64,000 nt of DNA from Thermanaerothrix solaris. GTDB lineage: Bacteria; Chloroflexota; Anaerolineae; Anaerolineales; Anaerolineaceae. The position numbers and the translations under genes are program-made. The notes beneath the pieces are model-generated. The model did not search any database, was not told where the DNA came from, and was given only the letters and a program-made list of their open reading frames with translations. Below, piece after piece: positions 50,761 to 59,253 of the stretch. Each line of letters opens with the position of its first letter. The stretch's first letter is position 1. The stretch spans positions 868,001 to 932,000 of the forward strand of contig NZ_JAUHMF010000001.1 of the NCBI RefSeq assembly GCF_032334255.1. Reading direction: 5' to 3'.

Positions 50761-51669
50761 CTATCCCTTGACACTCCCTAGAGTTAGACCTGAAATCAGC
50801 CATTTTGAAGAATACAAGAACAGCGCCATCACCGGGATAGCAATTAATACCGAAGCCGCTGCAAATTTACCCCAGGCGACGGTAAACTGCTGGGCATAAG
50901 TAAAGATACCCAATGGCCAGGTATACATTTCATTCTTTTGCAATACCACCCGCGCTACCAGGTACTCACTCCAGCCACCCATAAAACTGAAGAGGAACGC
51001 TATTGCCAAGGCCGGACTGGAAAGTGGCAAAATAATTTGGGTAAAGGTGCGCAAGCGTGAGGCACCATCAATCAACGCCGCCTCTTCAAGGTCCACCGGG
51101 ATGGTATCGTAATAACCCTTCAAAGTCCAAATGGTCAGCGGCACAGAACTAACGGAATAGGCAATGATCAAGCCCAGTGAGGTATTGATCATTTGCAATT
51201 TGGCCAACATAATGAAGAGCGGCAAGAGCAACATCCCCGCCGGGATCATTTGGGTTGTAAACAGGAAAATCAACCCTGCATTGCGGCCCGGAAAGCGAAA
51301 GCGGGAAAACGCATAGGCACTGGTGGCGGCTAAAACCACACTGGCTATCGAAGTTACCATGACAATCGAAAGGGAATTCCATAACCAGAGGAAGAAGTCG
51401 GATTTGCGATTTTTCTCCGGGGCGCCAAACAGCACCTCTTTGTAATTATCCAGGGTCGCATTTTCGGGAATGATCCGCAGGCTCGTGGTCAGCAACGTAT
51501 CGTTCGGACGGAGAGAAATGGTGACCACCCGCAAGACGGGATAGACGGCAATAATACAGGCCACAATCAACCCCAGGTGAATGAGCAAGCGTTTGAAGGG
51601 GCTATCCCCACGGGCACGGAAGAAGAACCAGCGGTAAAAACGTCTTAATGCCAGGCTCACATTTTTCAT
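50761..51669 (-). CDS. Maltodextrin-type ABC transporter permease (MalG-like)
   Basis: This 302-residue inner-membrane permease has six predicted helices and the EAA loop seen in DLEEAALIDGASRLRTFTQI, which contacts the ATPase. MalG-type features are LFTTQMIPAGMLLLPLFI and WTLKGYYDTIPVDLEEAA. With the MalF-like permease it forms the membrane channel for malto-oligosaccharides. The ATG at 51669 has AGGAG. It lies 14 nt after the MalF-like gene and just before the GH57 gene. No MalK ATPase gene is in the window, so an ATPase must be supplied from elsewhere. Confidence 0.93.
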   Translation of the reverse strand: MKNVSLALRRFYRWFFFRARGDSPFKRLLIHLGLIVACIIAVYPVLRVVTISLRPNDTLLTTSLRIIPENATLDNYKEVLFGAPEKNRKSDFFLWLWNSLSIVMVTSIASVVLAATSAYAFSRFRFPGRNAGLIFLFTTQMIPAGMLLLPLFIMLAKLQMINTSLGLIIAYSVSSVPLTIWTLKGYYDTIPVDLEEAALIDGASRLRTFTQIILPLSSPALAIAFLFSFMGGWSEYLVARVVLQKNEMYTWPLGIFTYAQQFTVAWGKFAAASVLIAIPVMALFLYSSKWLISGLTLGSVKG

Positions 51670-51683
51670 GGCTCATTTCTCCT

Positions 51684-53186
51684 TTACTCGGTTGCTGACT
51701 TTAGCCCCCCACTAACTTTGAGGAACACCAGGGTGAAGACAAACAAGATCAGGAAGATCACCAAGGCAAACATGGCGGTGAAACCATAACGGTAGAACTG
51801 AAAAGCCGCCTTATACATAGACGAAACCAGAATGTCGGTTTTCTCTTGTGGTCCCCCTTGCGTCACCAGATAGATGACATCAAATTTGTTGAACGTCCAC
51901 ACCACCCCTAAAATAATCGCCGGGGTGAGCACCGGGCGGAGCAAGGGGATGGTAATATTCCAAAACGATTGCCAGGGACTGGCGCCATCAATCTCAGCGG
52001 CTTCGTAGTATTCATGTGAGATGCTCTGCAAGCCACCGAGAATGATAACCATCATGAACGGAATACCCAACCAGATGTTGACAATGAGCACAGACACAAA
52101 CGCCCAGAACGGATCCTGTTTCCAGGAAACCGGGCCGATGTTTTGTGCCAGCCAATTAAAAGCATCACCGATCACCGACCACGAGCCGGTTTGACTTGCA
52201 ACATTGGCAAACCAACTTTGCAGGTTGCGAAGGATAATATTGAAGAACCCATAGCGGGAGTCAAACTCATTGCGAAAAGCCATCGCCGCAATGGTGGTTG
52301 GAATCGCCCAAGGGAAGACCAGCAAGGTGCGGTATAAACCACGCAACTTCATTGGGCGATTAAGCATTAAAGCCAGAATCATACCCCCGGTGACGTGGAA
52401 CGTGACATTGATCACCGTCCAGAGCACAGTGCGACCTAAGACCTCAAAAAACTTTGCTTCTTTGGCAACGTTGCCCGTAAACAAAGTGACCAGGTTTTGC
52501 CAACCATAGATCAAGCCATAAGATGCATTTTTGGTTGCTTGCGTGCCCAATGACGCGTTAGAGAAAGCCAGTTTGACCTCAAAGGCAAATGGGTAAAGGA
52601 TAAGGAAGAAGATACCGATGAAAGCCGGAGTGACCAGAAGATACGCCAGGCCAAGTTTGGTTGGGCGGGGGCGAGTAAGGGCTTGCACTGCCCCCAGTAG
52701 AATCGCCACCCCACCTACGATTATCAGCATACTCCACAAGCCTGCCGACGATTTTGACGCAATTGAGGCATTAATCAGCGCCTTTTGTAGGTTGGCCGGC
52801 AGATTTATTGGAGACCGGATCAAATTGGCAAGCGTACTATCCCCTAGACGAATCAAATCGGTGAGATCAAAAAAGGCCACGACCGCCAGCAATAGGGTTA
52901 ACCCAAAAATGCCCTGCAATGCACGCACAAAAACCGCGGTCACGATATCCCGTGGACCGCGGAAGAAAATCTGATAGACAAAGACTTCGATAGCAGCCAG
53001 ACCAATCAAAAGAGCGATTAGAAAACCGCTCACCTCGGTCAGTCGCGCCACAATAATCTTTTGCGTTAGCGTGATCCCAGCCGAATAGGGAGCGATTAGG
53101 CGGACCAAGCCCCAGATAACAGCCACCCCTGCAGCGAGCCAGAGAAAGGTGGGTAAAAAGCGGCGCAATCCGTTTTTTTCCTCCAT
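51684..53186 (-). CDS. Maltodextrin-type ABC transporter permease (MalF-like)
   Basis: This 500-residue permease has a long N-terminal region with several extra membrane segments (about residues 12-175), then the conserved permease core with LAYLLVTPAFIGIFFLILYP, MALMLNRPMKLRGLYRTLL-like stretch and the EAA loop YYEAAEIDGASPWQSFWNIT. It should pair with the MalG-like protein. MalF proteins vary in N-terminal length. The ATG at 53186 has GGATAGG. A terminator-like hairpin separates it from the binding protein gene upstream. Confidence 0.92.
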   Translation of the reverse strand: MEEKNGLRRFLPTFLWLAAGVAVIWGLVRLIAPYSAGITLTQKIIVARLTEVSGFLIALLIGLAAIEVFVYQIFFRGPRDIVTAVFVRALQGIFGLTLLLAVVAFFDLTDLIRLGDSTLANLIRSPINLPANLQKALINASIASKSSAGLWSMLIIVGGVAILLGAVQALTRPRPTKLGLAYLLVTPAFIGIFFLILYPFAFEVKLAFSNASLGTQATKNASYGLIYGWQNLVTLFTGNVAKEAKFFEVLGRTVLWTVINVTFHVTGGMILALMLNRPMKLRGLYRTLLVFPWAIPTTIAAMAFRNEFDSRYGFFNIILRNLQSWFANVASQTGSWSVIGDAFNWLAQNIGPVSWKQDPFWAFVSVLIVNIWLGIPFMMVIILGGLQSISHEYYEAAEIDGASPWQSFWNITIPLLRPVLTPAIILGVVWTFNKFDVIYLVTQGGPQEKTDILVSSMYKAAFQFYRYGFTAMFALVIFLILFVFTLVFLKVSGGLKSATE

Positions 53187-53205
53187 GGCACCTATCCCCT
53201 TCTAG

Positions 53206-53239
53206 TAAAAAAGGGGAGCATGAGTTCTCATGCTCCCCT
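53206..53239 (-). terminator. Intercistronic terminator between malE and malF
   Basis: On the minus strand AGGGGAGCATGAG pairs with CTCATGCTCCCCT (arms 53239-53227 and 53224-53212) and is followed by a T-run (53212-53207 as A on plus). It should stop part of the transcription after malE, giving more binding protein than permease. Confidence 0.75.
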
Positions 53240-53254
53240 CAATTCAAGCGCTAC

Positions 53255-54562
53255 TTATTGTAGCGTGGCCACACACTCATCGGCTGATTTCTGAGCCGCG
53301 GCAGCAGCGTCTTCGGGTGTCGTGGTGCCTGCCATCACACCTTCGAGCGCCGGACGCCAGGCATCCCACGCACAGCGCATCTCTGGAGCTGCCGGCATAC
53401 CACGACCATTCTGAAGCGCCGCCATAGAACCGGCCAGGATCGGATCGCTGGTGATCAACGGATCCTGCGCAACCTCTTTGTTTGAAGGCAGACGCTTGAA
53501 TTCCTCAAGCCACCGCTTCTGAACTTCTTTCGAAGTCATGAAGGTGATGAATTTCACCACGGCATCCTTCTTAACCGGATCATCCAAAACGCCCTTGTAG
53601 ACCATGAAGTACTTACCGCTGGTCATCTCGGTGTAGGGCTTGCCGTTGATCGGCGGCACCGGGGCAACACCCAGTTTATCACCCAAGGCCTTGACGTAGT
53701 CGCCCAACGACCAGTCACCATTGATAATCATGGCCGCCTTGCCCTCTTTAAAGAGCGTATCGGCGCAGTTGTAATCGCATTCCTGTGGAACAACGCCCTG
53801 ATCCTTAAGGCTCTTGACGAACTTCAGGTAGTTGATAAAGGCCTCATTGTTGAATTGGGGCTTGTCGTTCTCATCCAAGGGCCAGCCGCCGAAAGCACCG
53901 TAGAAACCAGCACCCCAGAAGGGTTCATTGAGGTTGTAAGCGAAGCCCTGAATGTCACCCTTGGTCAGCTCTTTAGCTTTTTGAATCAGATCCTCAAAGG
54001 TTGCAGGAGGTTCTGCAATGAGGTCCTTATTATAGAGCAACATCAGATGGTTGCCATAGTTATCCGGAACGCCCCACAGGGTTCCACCAACCATAGCAGG
54101 TTCAAGCGCACCAGGGAAGAACTGATCCAGGAACGCCTGATCAAAGAGCTGATCCACTGGGGCTACAATTTCCAGCTTGCTGAAGGGGCCGGCAAAGTCG
54201 TTCGGAACGCGCACGACTTCGGGAGCCGCATTAGCCAGCGCTGCGGTCTGGAATTGGTCTCGTAGTGCTTCATTCTCATAGTGGGTGCGTTCGACCTTAA
54301 TGTTGGGATTGGCGGCCATGAACTCTGCCAACAGCTGGTCAATAAACACATCCACCTCGTCACCCTCTTGCTCCCAGAACGAGAGGGTGACTTCTTCCGC
54401 CGCCGGTGGTTGAGTCGGCTGTTCCTGAGCCGGCGGTTGCGTAGGTTGTTCTTGCGCCGGCGGTTGAGTGGGAGCAGCCGTCGGAGACGCCGGTTGGCAT
54501 GCGGCTAGCACAAAGGCCACCACAAGCAGCAGGCTGATTAAGGGCAGTAACTTCGCTTTCAT
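53255..54562 (-). CDS. malE: Maltodextrin-binding lipoprotein (MalE-like)
   Basis: This 435-residue lipoprotein has a signal peptide ending in the lipobox VLAAC. A linker with three near-identical PTQPPAQEQ repeats follows (about residues 30-55). The rest is a type-2 sugar-binding protein: VTLSFWEQEGDEVDVFIDQL, VVRVPNDFAGPFSKLEIVAP, GTLWGVPDNYGNHLMLLYNK, EGKAAMIINGDWSLGDYVKA. MalE-like features are strongest near the C-terminus (VAPVPPINGKPYTEMTSGKY). It delivers malto-oligosaccharides to the permeases. The ATG at 54562 has AAAGGAGG. The leader is long and carries an extra 16S-complementary element. Confidence 0.93.
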   Translation of the reverse strand: MKAKLLPLISLLLVVAFVLAACQPASPTAAPTQPPAQEQPTQPPAQEQPTQPPAAEEVTLSFWEQEGDEVDVFIDQLLAEFMAANPNIKVERTHYENEALRDQFQTAALANAAPEVVRVPNDFAGPFSKLEIVAPVDQLFDQAFLDQFFPGALEPAMVGGTLWGVPDNYGNHLMLLYNKDLIAEPPATFEDLIQKAKELTKGDIQGFAYNLNEPFWGAGFYGAFGGWPLDENDKPQFNNEAFINYLKFVKSLKDQGVVPQECDYNCADTLFKEGKAAMIINGDWSLGDYVKALGDKLGVAPVPPINGKPYTEMTSGKYFMVYKGVLDDPVKKDAVVKFITFMTSKEVQKRWLEEFKRLPSNKEVAQDPLITSDPILAGSMAALQNGRGMPAAPEMRCAWDAWRPALEGVMAGTTTPEDAAAAAQKSADECVATLQ

Positions 54563-54655
54563 CTTTCCTCCTTTTGTTGCTTTTGGAAATTTGGATGCCT
54601 ATCAAACAGATTCAGGCAGGGTAGAAGGGGTACAACTTCACCTTAACTCGTGCCC

Positions 54656-54669
54656 ATCACCTCCTTTCC
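54656..54669 (-). promoter_or_regulatory. Extended 16S-complementary (STAB-SD-like) element in malE leader
   Basis: On the minus strand GGAAAGGAGGTGAT, with 12-13 nt able to pair with the 16S 3' end, lies about 95-105 nt upstream of the malE ATG, which has its own Shine-Dalgarno. It leads only into a 4-codon ORF (MGTS), so it is unlikely to serve protein synthesis. Confidence 0.55.
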
Positions 54670-54713
54670 ACATTGTCCCTTACAGACATACGTCCCGCAA
54701 AGAAGCAAGCCCA

Positions 54714-54743
54714 TATATACCACAGTCCCAAAAATGTTGACAA
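54714..54743 (-). promoter_or_regulatory. Proximal malE promoter
   Basis: On the minus strand TTGTCA (54743-54738), 18 bp, TATATA (54719-54714), start near 54707, leader about 145 nt. Confidence 0.5.
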
Positions 54744-54812
54744 GCCTTTTATTAAACCCCCTAATTCGACGAACACTAAGGAAAACTCGCATTAACCATA
54801 TTTACAATTTTC

Positions 54813-54821
54813 ATTATAGCA
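54813..54821 (-). promoter_or_regulatory. Distal malE promoter, extended -10
   Basis: TGC followed by TATAAT on the minus strand (54821-54813), start near 54806. The 334-bp gap 54563-54896 holds this, the proximal promoter, the malE leader and the lplA promoter; no further gene is seen. Confidence 0.4.
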
Positions 54822-54857
54822 TAAGCGGCAAAGCCTTCCTCGCATCTGTCTAAACTT

Positions 54858-54886
54858 TGGTTTTCTCTGCTTTTCTGGTTTATAAT
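54858..54886 (+). promoter_or_regulatory. lplA promoter, leaderless type
   Basis: TTGGTT (54858-54863), 17 bp and TATAAT (54881-54886), followed after ten bases by the ATG at 54897; no Shine-Dalgarno is visible. Confidence 0.55.
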
Positions 54887-54896
54887 TTGGGTCACG

Positions 54897-55709
54897 ATGC
54901 GGGAAACTTGGCGACTCATCCGCTCTTCACCCGCGCCGGGGGCTTGGAATATGGCTCTGGATGAAGCGATTTTGGAAGCTGTAGTCCAGTGGCAGGCCCC
55001 ACCTACATTGCGCCTTTATGCCTGGAACCCTCCGTGCTTGTCCCTGGGATACGCCCAAAGTTTCAGTGATGTGGACATAGAAGCCCTTGAAGCGCTCGGG
55101 TGGGACATAGTTCGCCGCCCCACCGGAGGACGTGCCATCCTTCACACTGACGAACTCACCTATGCTGTCATCGCTCCCCATGATCACCCGATTGTCAGCG
55201 GAAGCGTGATTGAATCGTATCGCCGCATCGCCGCTGCCCTGGTCAAGGCCTTGCATGATTTGGGGCTCCTGGCGCGCGCCGACCGCGAATATGGACAAAT
55301 CGAAGCCAACGGTGCAGTGTGCTTCGAAGTTCCTTCGAATTACGAGATCACTGTAGATGGTAAGAAGATTATTGGGAGTGCTCAGGCACGCCGCCTGCAG
55401 GGGGTCCTTCAACACGGCTCATTCCCATTATACGGTGACCTGACCCGCATCGTACATGTGCTTCGCTATGATGATCCTCAACAGCGTGCTAGAGATGCCG
55501 AGCGCCTTCTAGAACACGCCACCACAGCCGAAAGAGTATTGGGATATCCGCTGGCCTGGGAAACGGCGGCTGAGGCTTTTGCCCGCGCCTTCGCCGAAAC
55601 GTTTGACTTGGATCTCCGGGAAGGTTTCCCTTCCCCTATCGAAATGCAGCGTGCCGAGGCCCTGGTACGCGAAAAATACGCCAATCCGTCATGGATTCAG
55701 CACCGATGA
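54897..55709 (+). CDS. Lipoate-protein ligase A family protein
   Basis: This 270-residue protein is of the lipoate/biotin ligase fold. Family signs are the N-terminal SPAPGAWNMALDEAILEAV, LRLYAWNPPCLSLGYAQS, the nucleotide loop VRRPTGGRAILHTDELTYAV and the catalytic-lysine segment VDGKKIIGSAQARRLQGVL followed by QHGSFPLYGD. It should attach lipoate, or octanoate, to lipoyl domains of enzymes such as the glycine-cleavage H protein, which would serve the GcvT fusion in this cell. The ATG is probably leaderless. Its stop overlaps the next ORF by ATGA, a PhnD-like lipoprotein. Confidence 0.87.
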   Translation: MRETWRLIRSSPAPGAWNMALDEAILEAVVQWQAPPTLRLYAWNPPCLSLGYAQSFSDVDIEALEALGWDIVRRPTGGRAILHTDELTYAVIAPHDHPIVSGSVIESYRRIAAALVKALHDLGLLARADREYGQIEANGAVCFEVPSNYEITVDGKKIIGSAQARRLQGVLQHGSFPLYGDLTRIVHVLRYDDPQQRARDAERLLEHATTAERVLGYPLAWETAAEAFARAFAETFDLDLREGFPSPIEMQRAEALVREKYANPSWIQHR

Positions 55710-56725
55710 AGCGTACACTATTCTTCGCTTTAGGGGTGTTTTTTGGGTTAGTAATACTAACATCCTGCTCGTCTACCGGCACGCTTACCCCTGTAACCCC
55801 CACCCTAATTCCAACCCTTACCCCTACCCCCCAACCCCTGGGACATCCCGAAAACCCCCTGGTTATCGGCTTCGTCATCGAAAATCCCCTCGCCCCAGAA
55901 AACCAATCCGCGGCCCAAGGCTTGAGCAAGGCATTGAGTGAACGGGCGAAAATTAGTGTAAATGCTCGCCTCTTCGCGTCTTACACCGCTCTCATGACAT
56001 CTCTGGAAAGCGGAGCGGTCCAAGCCGCCTTCTTACCTCCAATAACTTATATCTACGCGCATGACAAAGGCCTCGCCGAGGTTGAGTTATTGGCCAACCA
56101 TTTCGGCGTTTATTTTTATGGCAGTATGTTCTTGGCCAATGCCGAGAGCAACTTCGTTCGTTACTTTGACCCCATGACAAATCGCAGCACCGCCTCTGCC
56201 GAAACTGCACTTTCTCAATTGGCTGGGACACGTCCCTGCTGGGTTGAAAACACTTCTATTGCAGGGTATTTGCTCCCAGCTGCGCTATTAAAACAATTTG
56301 ATATCGAAACATTACCCGCGGTTATTGCCCAAACCCCCAGCGCAGTTGTTCGTGCTCTTTACATCAAAGGAATCTGCGATTTCGGTGCTACCTTTGCCAT
56401 TTCTGGTGATCCGCGCACGGCATCTACAGTATTAAAAGACCTGCCAGATGCAGAACAGCGGGTGGTTATTCTTTGGCAGACTGAGCCCATCATCCCAAAC
56501 CTGAATGTCTCTTTTCACCCACAGGTGCCAGAAGCAGTGCGTCAAGCGCTTGTGTCAGCCCTAATGGATGCCGTCAATGACACCAATTTGAATGCCTTGA
56601 TCTCTCAACTCAATCAGGGATACACATTGCAGGCTTTCAAGCGAGTGGATGATTCGGTTTATGACCCACTGCGCGAAGTGCTCTCAGCGCTTTCACCGGA
56701 CTTAGAAACCTTGCTAGGGCAATAA
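55706..56725 (+). CDS. PhnD-like substrate-binding lipoprotein
   Basis: This 339-residue lipoprotein has a hydrophobic signal with lipobox LTSC, a TPTLIPTLTPTPQP linker and a binding-protein domain of the phosphate/phosphonate PhnD family: PLVIGFVIENPLAPENQSAA, VQAAFLPPITYIYAHDKGLA and the C-terminal PNLNVSFHPQVPEAVRQALV. No permease or ATPase gene is beside it. The ATG at 55706 overlaps the lplA stop (ATGA), so it is translated with a lipoate ligase. It may bind a phosphonate, but the linkage suggests another ligand, perhaps related to lipoate or sulfur compounds, which is inference. Confidence 0.82.
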   Translation: MKRTLFFALGVFFGLVILTSCSSTGTLTPVTPTLIPTLTPTPQPLGHPENPLVIGFVIENPLAPENQSAAQGLSKALSERAKISVNARLFASYTALMTSLESGAVQAAFLPPITYIYAHDKGLAEVELLANHFGVYFYGSMFLANAESNFVRYFDPMTNRSTASAETALSQLAGTRPCWVENTSIAGYLLPAALLKQFDIETLPAVIAQTPSAVVRALYIKGICDFGATFAISGDPRTASTVLKDLPDAEQRVVILWQTEPIIPNLNVSFHPQVPEAVRQALVSALMDAVNDTNLNALISQLNQGYTLQAFKRVDDSVYDPLREVLSALSPDLETLLGQ

Positions 56726-56755
56726 GCAAGCCTGATCTTACCAAACTGCCCCTCA

Positions 56756-56764
56756 TGGTAGAAT
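56756..56764 (+). promoter_or_regulatory. Extended -10 for sanA, leaderless type
   Basis: TGG followed by TAGAAT (56759-56764); seven bases later comes the ATG at 56772, so transcription should start at the ATG. No Shine-Dalgarno lies between. Confidence 0.5.
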
Positions 56765-56771
56765 TCTCCGC

Positions 56772-57473
56772 ATGAAGACCTTGAAGAATCTGTTTACAAT
56801 ATCAGCCGTCGTCGGTGGCGGGGCGATTCTTTTGCTCGGGATTTCCAATCTCACCGCATGGCTCTATGCCAAACCACGCACATTTTCCCTCCATGAGAGC
56901 CCAAAAGCCCCCGTAGCCATTGTTTTCGGCGCCGGCCTTGCCCGTGATGGCAGCCCTTCCCCCGTATTGCGTGATCGCGTGGCAACCGCAGCGCAATTAT
57001 ATTTTGAAGGTAAGGTCAGTAAGTTGCTCATGAGCGGAGATAACCGCTTCATCAACTATAACGAACCGGGTGCCATGCGCGATTACGCCCTTCAGTTGGG
57101 CGTTCCCGATACCGACATTGTGTTGGATTATGCCGGACGGCGTACTTACGACACCTGTTATCGTGCCCGCTATATTTTTGGTGTCCAACAAGCCGTGCTG
57201 GTGACTCAGGCATTCCATCTTCCACGCGCACTCATCACTTGCAACCTGCTCGGTGTTAATGCCTGGGGGGTGCCAGCAGATCAGCGCGCCTATCATCCGA
57301 TTGCTTATCGTTACTGGCGGTTGCGTGAAATCCCGGCCACCTTCATGGCACTTATAGACGTTCTTATTCGGCGACCAGTGCCAGTATTGGGAGAACCCGA
57401 GCCTATCTTCTCTGAACCACACGGGGTGTACCCGTTGAACCTTCAAAATCGCCAAGGAGGTATAGAGGTATGA
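56772..57473 (+). CDS. SanA/YdcF-like DUF218 membrane protein
   Basis: This 233-residue protein has one N-terminal membrane segment (SAVVGGGAILLLGISNLTAW) and a DUF218 domain: VAIVFGAGLARDGSPSPVLR, VSKLLMSGDNRFINYNEPGA, DYAGRRTYDTCYRARYIFG and VTQAFHLPRALITCNLLGV. The closest named relative is SanA, linked to envelope barrier function and vancomycin resistance in E. coli. It lies in the membrane with a periplasmic domain. The stop overlaps the next gene by ATGA. Confidence 0.9.
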   Translation: MKTLKNLFTISAVVGGGAILLLGISNLTAWLYAKPRTFSLHESPKAPVAIVFGAGLARDGSPSPVLRDRVATAAQLYFEGKVSKLLMSGDNRFINYNEPGAMRDYALQLGVPDTDIVLDYAGRRTYDTCYRARYIFGVQQAVLVTQAFHLPRALITCNLLGVNAWGVPADQRAYHPIAYRYWRLREIPATFMALIDVLIRRPVPVLGEPEPIFSEPHGVYPLNLQNRQGGIEV

Positions 57474-58051
57474 ATCGCGATGAGGCTTTTGCCATTGTTA
57501 CCGAATACGTAAAGAACGAGAATCTCATTCACCACATGCTCGCAGTTGAAGCGGCAATGCGCTTCTACGCCGAGAAATTGGGACAAGATACGGAATTATG
57601 GGGCATAACCGGCTTGCTCCATGATTTTGATTGGGAAATTCACCCCACTCTGGAAGAACACCCCCAAGCCGGCGCACCCATTCTGCGCGCGCGAGGTGTT
57701 CCAGAGGACATTGTGCGCGCTATCCTGAGCCATGCCGATCATACTGGTGTTCCGCGTGTCACATTGATGGAAAAAGCCCTCTATGCTTGCGACGAAATCA
57801 CAGGATTGATCACTGCCGTGGCTTTAGTTCGCCCCTCACGTTCGCTTTATGACCTCACTGCCGCCTCAGTCAAAAAGAAATGGAAAGAGCGCTCTTTTGC
57901 AGCAGGTGCCAATCGTGAGGAAATTGCCCGTGCTGCGGAAGAATTTGGAGTTGAACTGTGGGAACACGTGGAAAATGTGATCACTGCCATGCGCCGTATT
58001 GCGCCCGAGATTGGACTGGCAGGGAACTTGCAACCTTCTTCCCAGGGTTGA
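57470..58051 (+). CDS. HD-domain (HDIG) phosphohydrolase
   Basis: This 193-residue protein has the HD pattern NLIHHMLAVEAAMRFYAEKL, then GLLHDFDWEIHPTLEEHPQ (the His-Asp pair) and ILSHADHTGVPRVTLMEKAL for further metal ligands. HDIG proteins hydrolyse phosphate esters, often nucleotides; the substrate here is unknown. The ATG at 57470 has AAGGAGG upstream inside the end of sanA and overlaps its stop, so it is coupled. Confidence 0.88.
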   Translation: MNRDEAFAIVTEYVKNENLIHHMLAVEAAMRFYAEKLGQDTELWGITGLLHDFDWEIHPTLEEHPQAGAPILRARGVPEDIVRAILSHADHTGVPRVTLMEKALYACDEITGLITAVALVRPSRSLYDLTAASVKKKWKERSFAAGANREEIARAAEEFGVELWEHVENVITAMRRIAPEIGLAGNLQPSSQG

Positions 58052-58081
58052 GTCTCAATTTACAAGGGAAGAGGGAGTAAC

Positions 58082-59179
58082 ATGACACTCCAAGGAAAGG
58101 GTTTTTTTATCTGGAAAATCCGCGATTGTGAAGGTGGGGATCCTCAAGCCATTGCAAACCTTGCCCAATCCTCTGGCTATACGCATATCTTGATCAAGGT
58201 GGCCGACGGGCCATATGCTTATAATATCAACACCTCGACCGGCGCTGACCTGGTGCCCCCGGTTTTGCAAGCCTTGCGCGCCCGAGGAATCAAAGTCTGG
58301 GGGTGGCATTATGTCTACGGTTCCAATCCAGTGGGAGAAGCCAATATCGCGATTCAGCGCATTCAAACCTTGGGCTTAGAAGGTTACGTGATTGACGCTG
58401 AGGCCGAGTTCAAGCAGCCCGGACGAGAAACCGCCGCCCGCACCTTGATGAGCCGCCTACGGAGTACGTTTCCCAACCTCCTCTTTGCCCTCAGTTCCTA
58501 TCGCTTTCCTTCTTACCACCGCTCCTTCCCCTGGCAAGCCTTTTTGGAATACTGTGATTACAACATGCCTCAGGTTTATTGGGAACAGGCGCATAACCCA
58601 GATGCCCAACTCCGGCGTTGCGTGAGCGAATTTCAGGCTTTATCCCCGGTTCGTCCCATCATTCCCACTGGACCGGCCTATAAAGTTAATGGCTGGGCAC
58701 CAACTCCCGCTGATATCGTTACATTCCTGGATACTGCCCGAGCGCTTAATCTAAGTGCAGCCAATTTCTTCTCGTGGGATGAGTGCCGTCGCGATCTCCC
58801 CACCATATGGAACACTATAGCCGCCTATACATGGAACATTCAACCCCCTCCACCCGATATCACCCAACAATTCATCAGCGCCTTAAACAGCGGTAATCCA
58901 GACAGCGTGGTAGCCTTATACCATCCTGACGCAGTTCATATCACAGCAGCTCGCACCATCCAGGGACGAGAGGCTATCCGTGCCTGGTACACAACGCTGT
59001 TACGCCAACTCTTACCCCAAGCGACCTTTACTTTAACCAGCGTAAGCGGTAGCGGTAACTCGCGACATTTCACCTGGACTGCCCAATCCAGTCTGGGGAG
59101 CGTGCGCGACGGCAGCGATACGCTGGGCACCTTTGACGGAAAGATCGCTTACCATTATTCGTCCTTCAAAATTTCATGA
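58082..59179 (+). CDS. TIM-barrel (glycoside-hydrolase-like) protein with SnoaL-like domain
   Basis: This 365-residue protein has no signal peptide. Residues about 1-255 look like a TIM-barrel glycoside-hydrolase-like domain: YTHILIKVADG, IKVWGWHYVYG, GYVIDAEAEFKQPG (acidic residues at the barrel end), YNMPQVYWEQAH and RPIIPTGPAYKV. Residues about 260-365 resemble a SnoaL/NTF2-like domain (QFISALNSGNPDSVVALYHP, IQGREAIRAWYTTLLRQLLP). The pairing is not one I know. A role in sugar or glycan hydrolysis is possible. GGGAGTAAC precedes the ATG, and it follows the HD gene by 30 nt. Confidence 0.75.
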   Translation: MTLQGKGFFIWKIRDCEGGDPQAIANLAQSSGYTHILIKVADGPYAYNINTSTGADLVPPVLQALRARGIKVWGWHYVYGSNPVGEANIAIQRIQTLGLEGYVIDAEAEFKQPGRETAARTLMSRLRSTFPNLLFALSSYRFPSYHRSFPWQAFLEYCDYNMPQVYWEQAHNPDAQLRRCVSEFQALSPVRPIIPTGPAYKVNGWAPTPADIVTFLDTARALNLSAANFFSWDECRRDLPTIWNTIAAYTWNIQPPPPDITQQFISALNSGNPDSVVALYHPDAVHITAARTIQGREAIRAWYTTLLRQLLPQATFTLTSVSGSGNSRHFTWTAQSSLGSVRDGSDTLGTFDGKIAYHYSSFKIS

Positions 59180-59194
59180 CCCTTAATAACAAGA

Positions 59195-59230
59195 AAAAGC
59201 AGGTGGTTAAAAAGCCACCTGCTTTTATTT
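59195..59230. terminator. Bidirectional terminator between the TIM-barrel gene and rpoC
   Basis: AAAAGCAGGTGG (59195-59206) pairs with CCACCTGCTTTT (59215-59226), followed by TATTTTAT. The A-run on the other side serves the minus strand. The stem core matches that of the terminator at 32387. Confidence 0.85.
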
Positions 59231-59253
59231 TATCTCTCTGCGCGAAAGTCCGG

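Noticed and set aside
54400..54485. Short tandem repeats in malE as a mobile or CRISPR-like repeat
   Set aside because: They encode PTQPPAQEQ linker units in frame, a common lipoprotein spacer.
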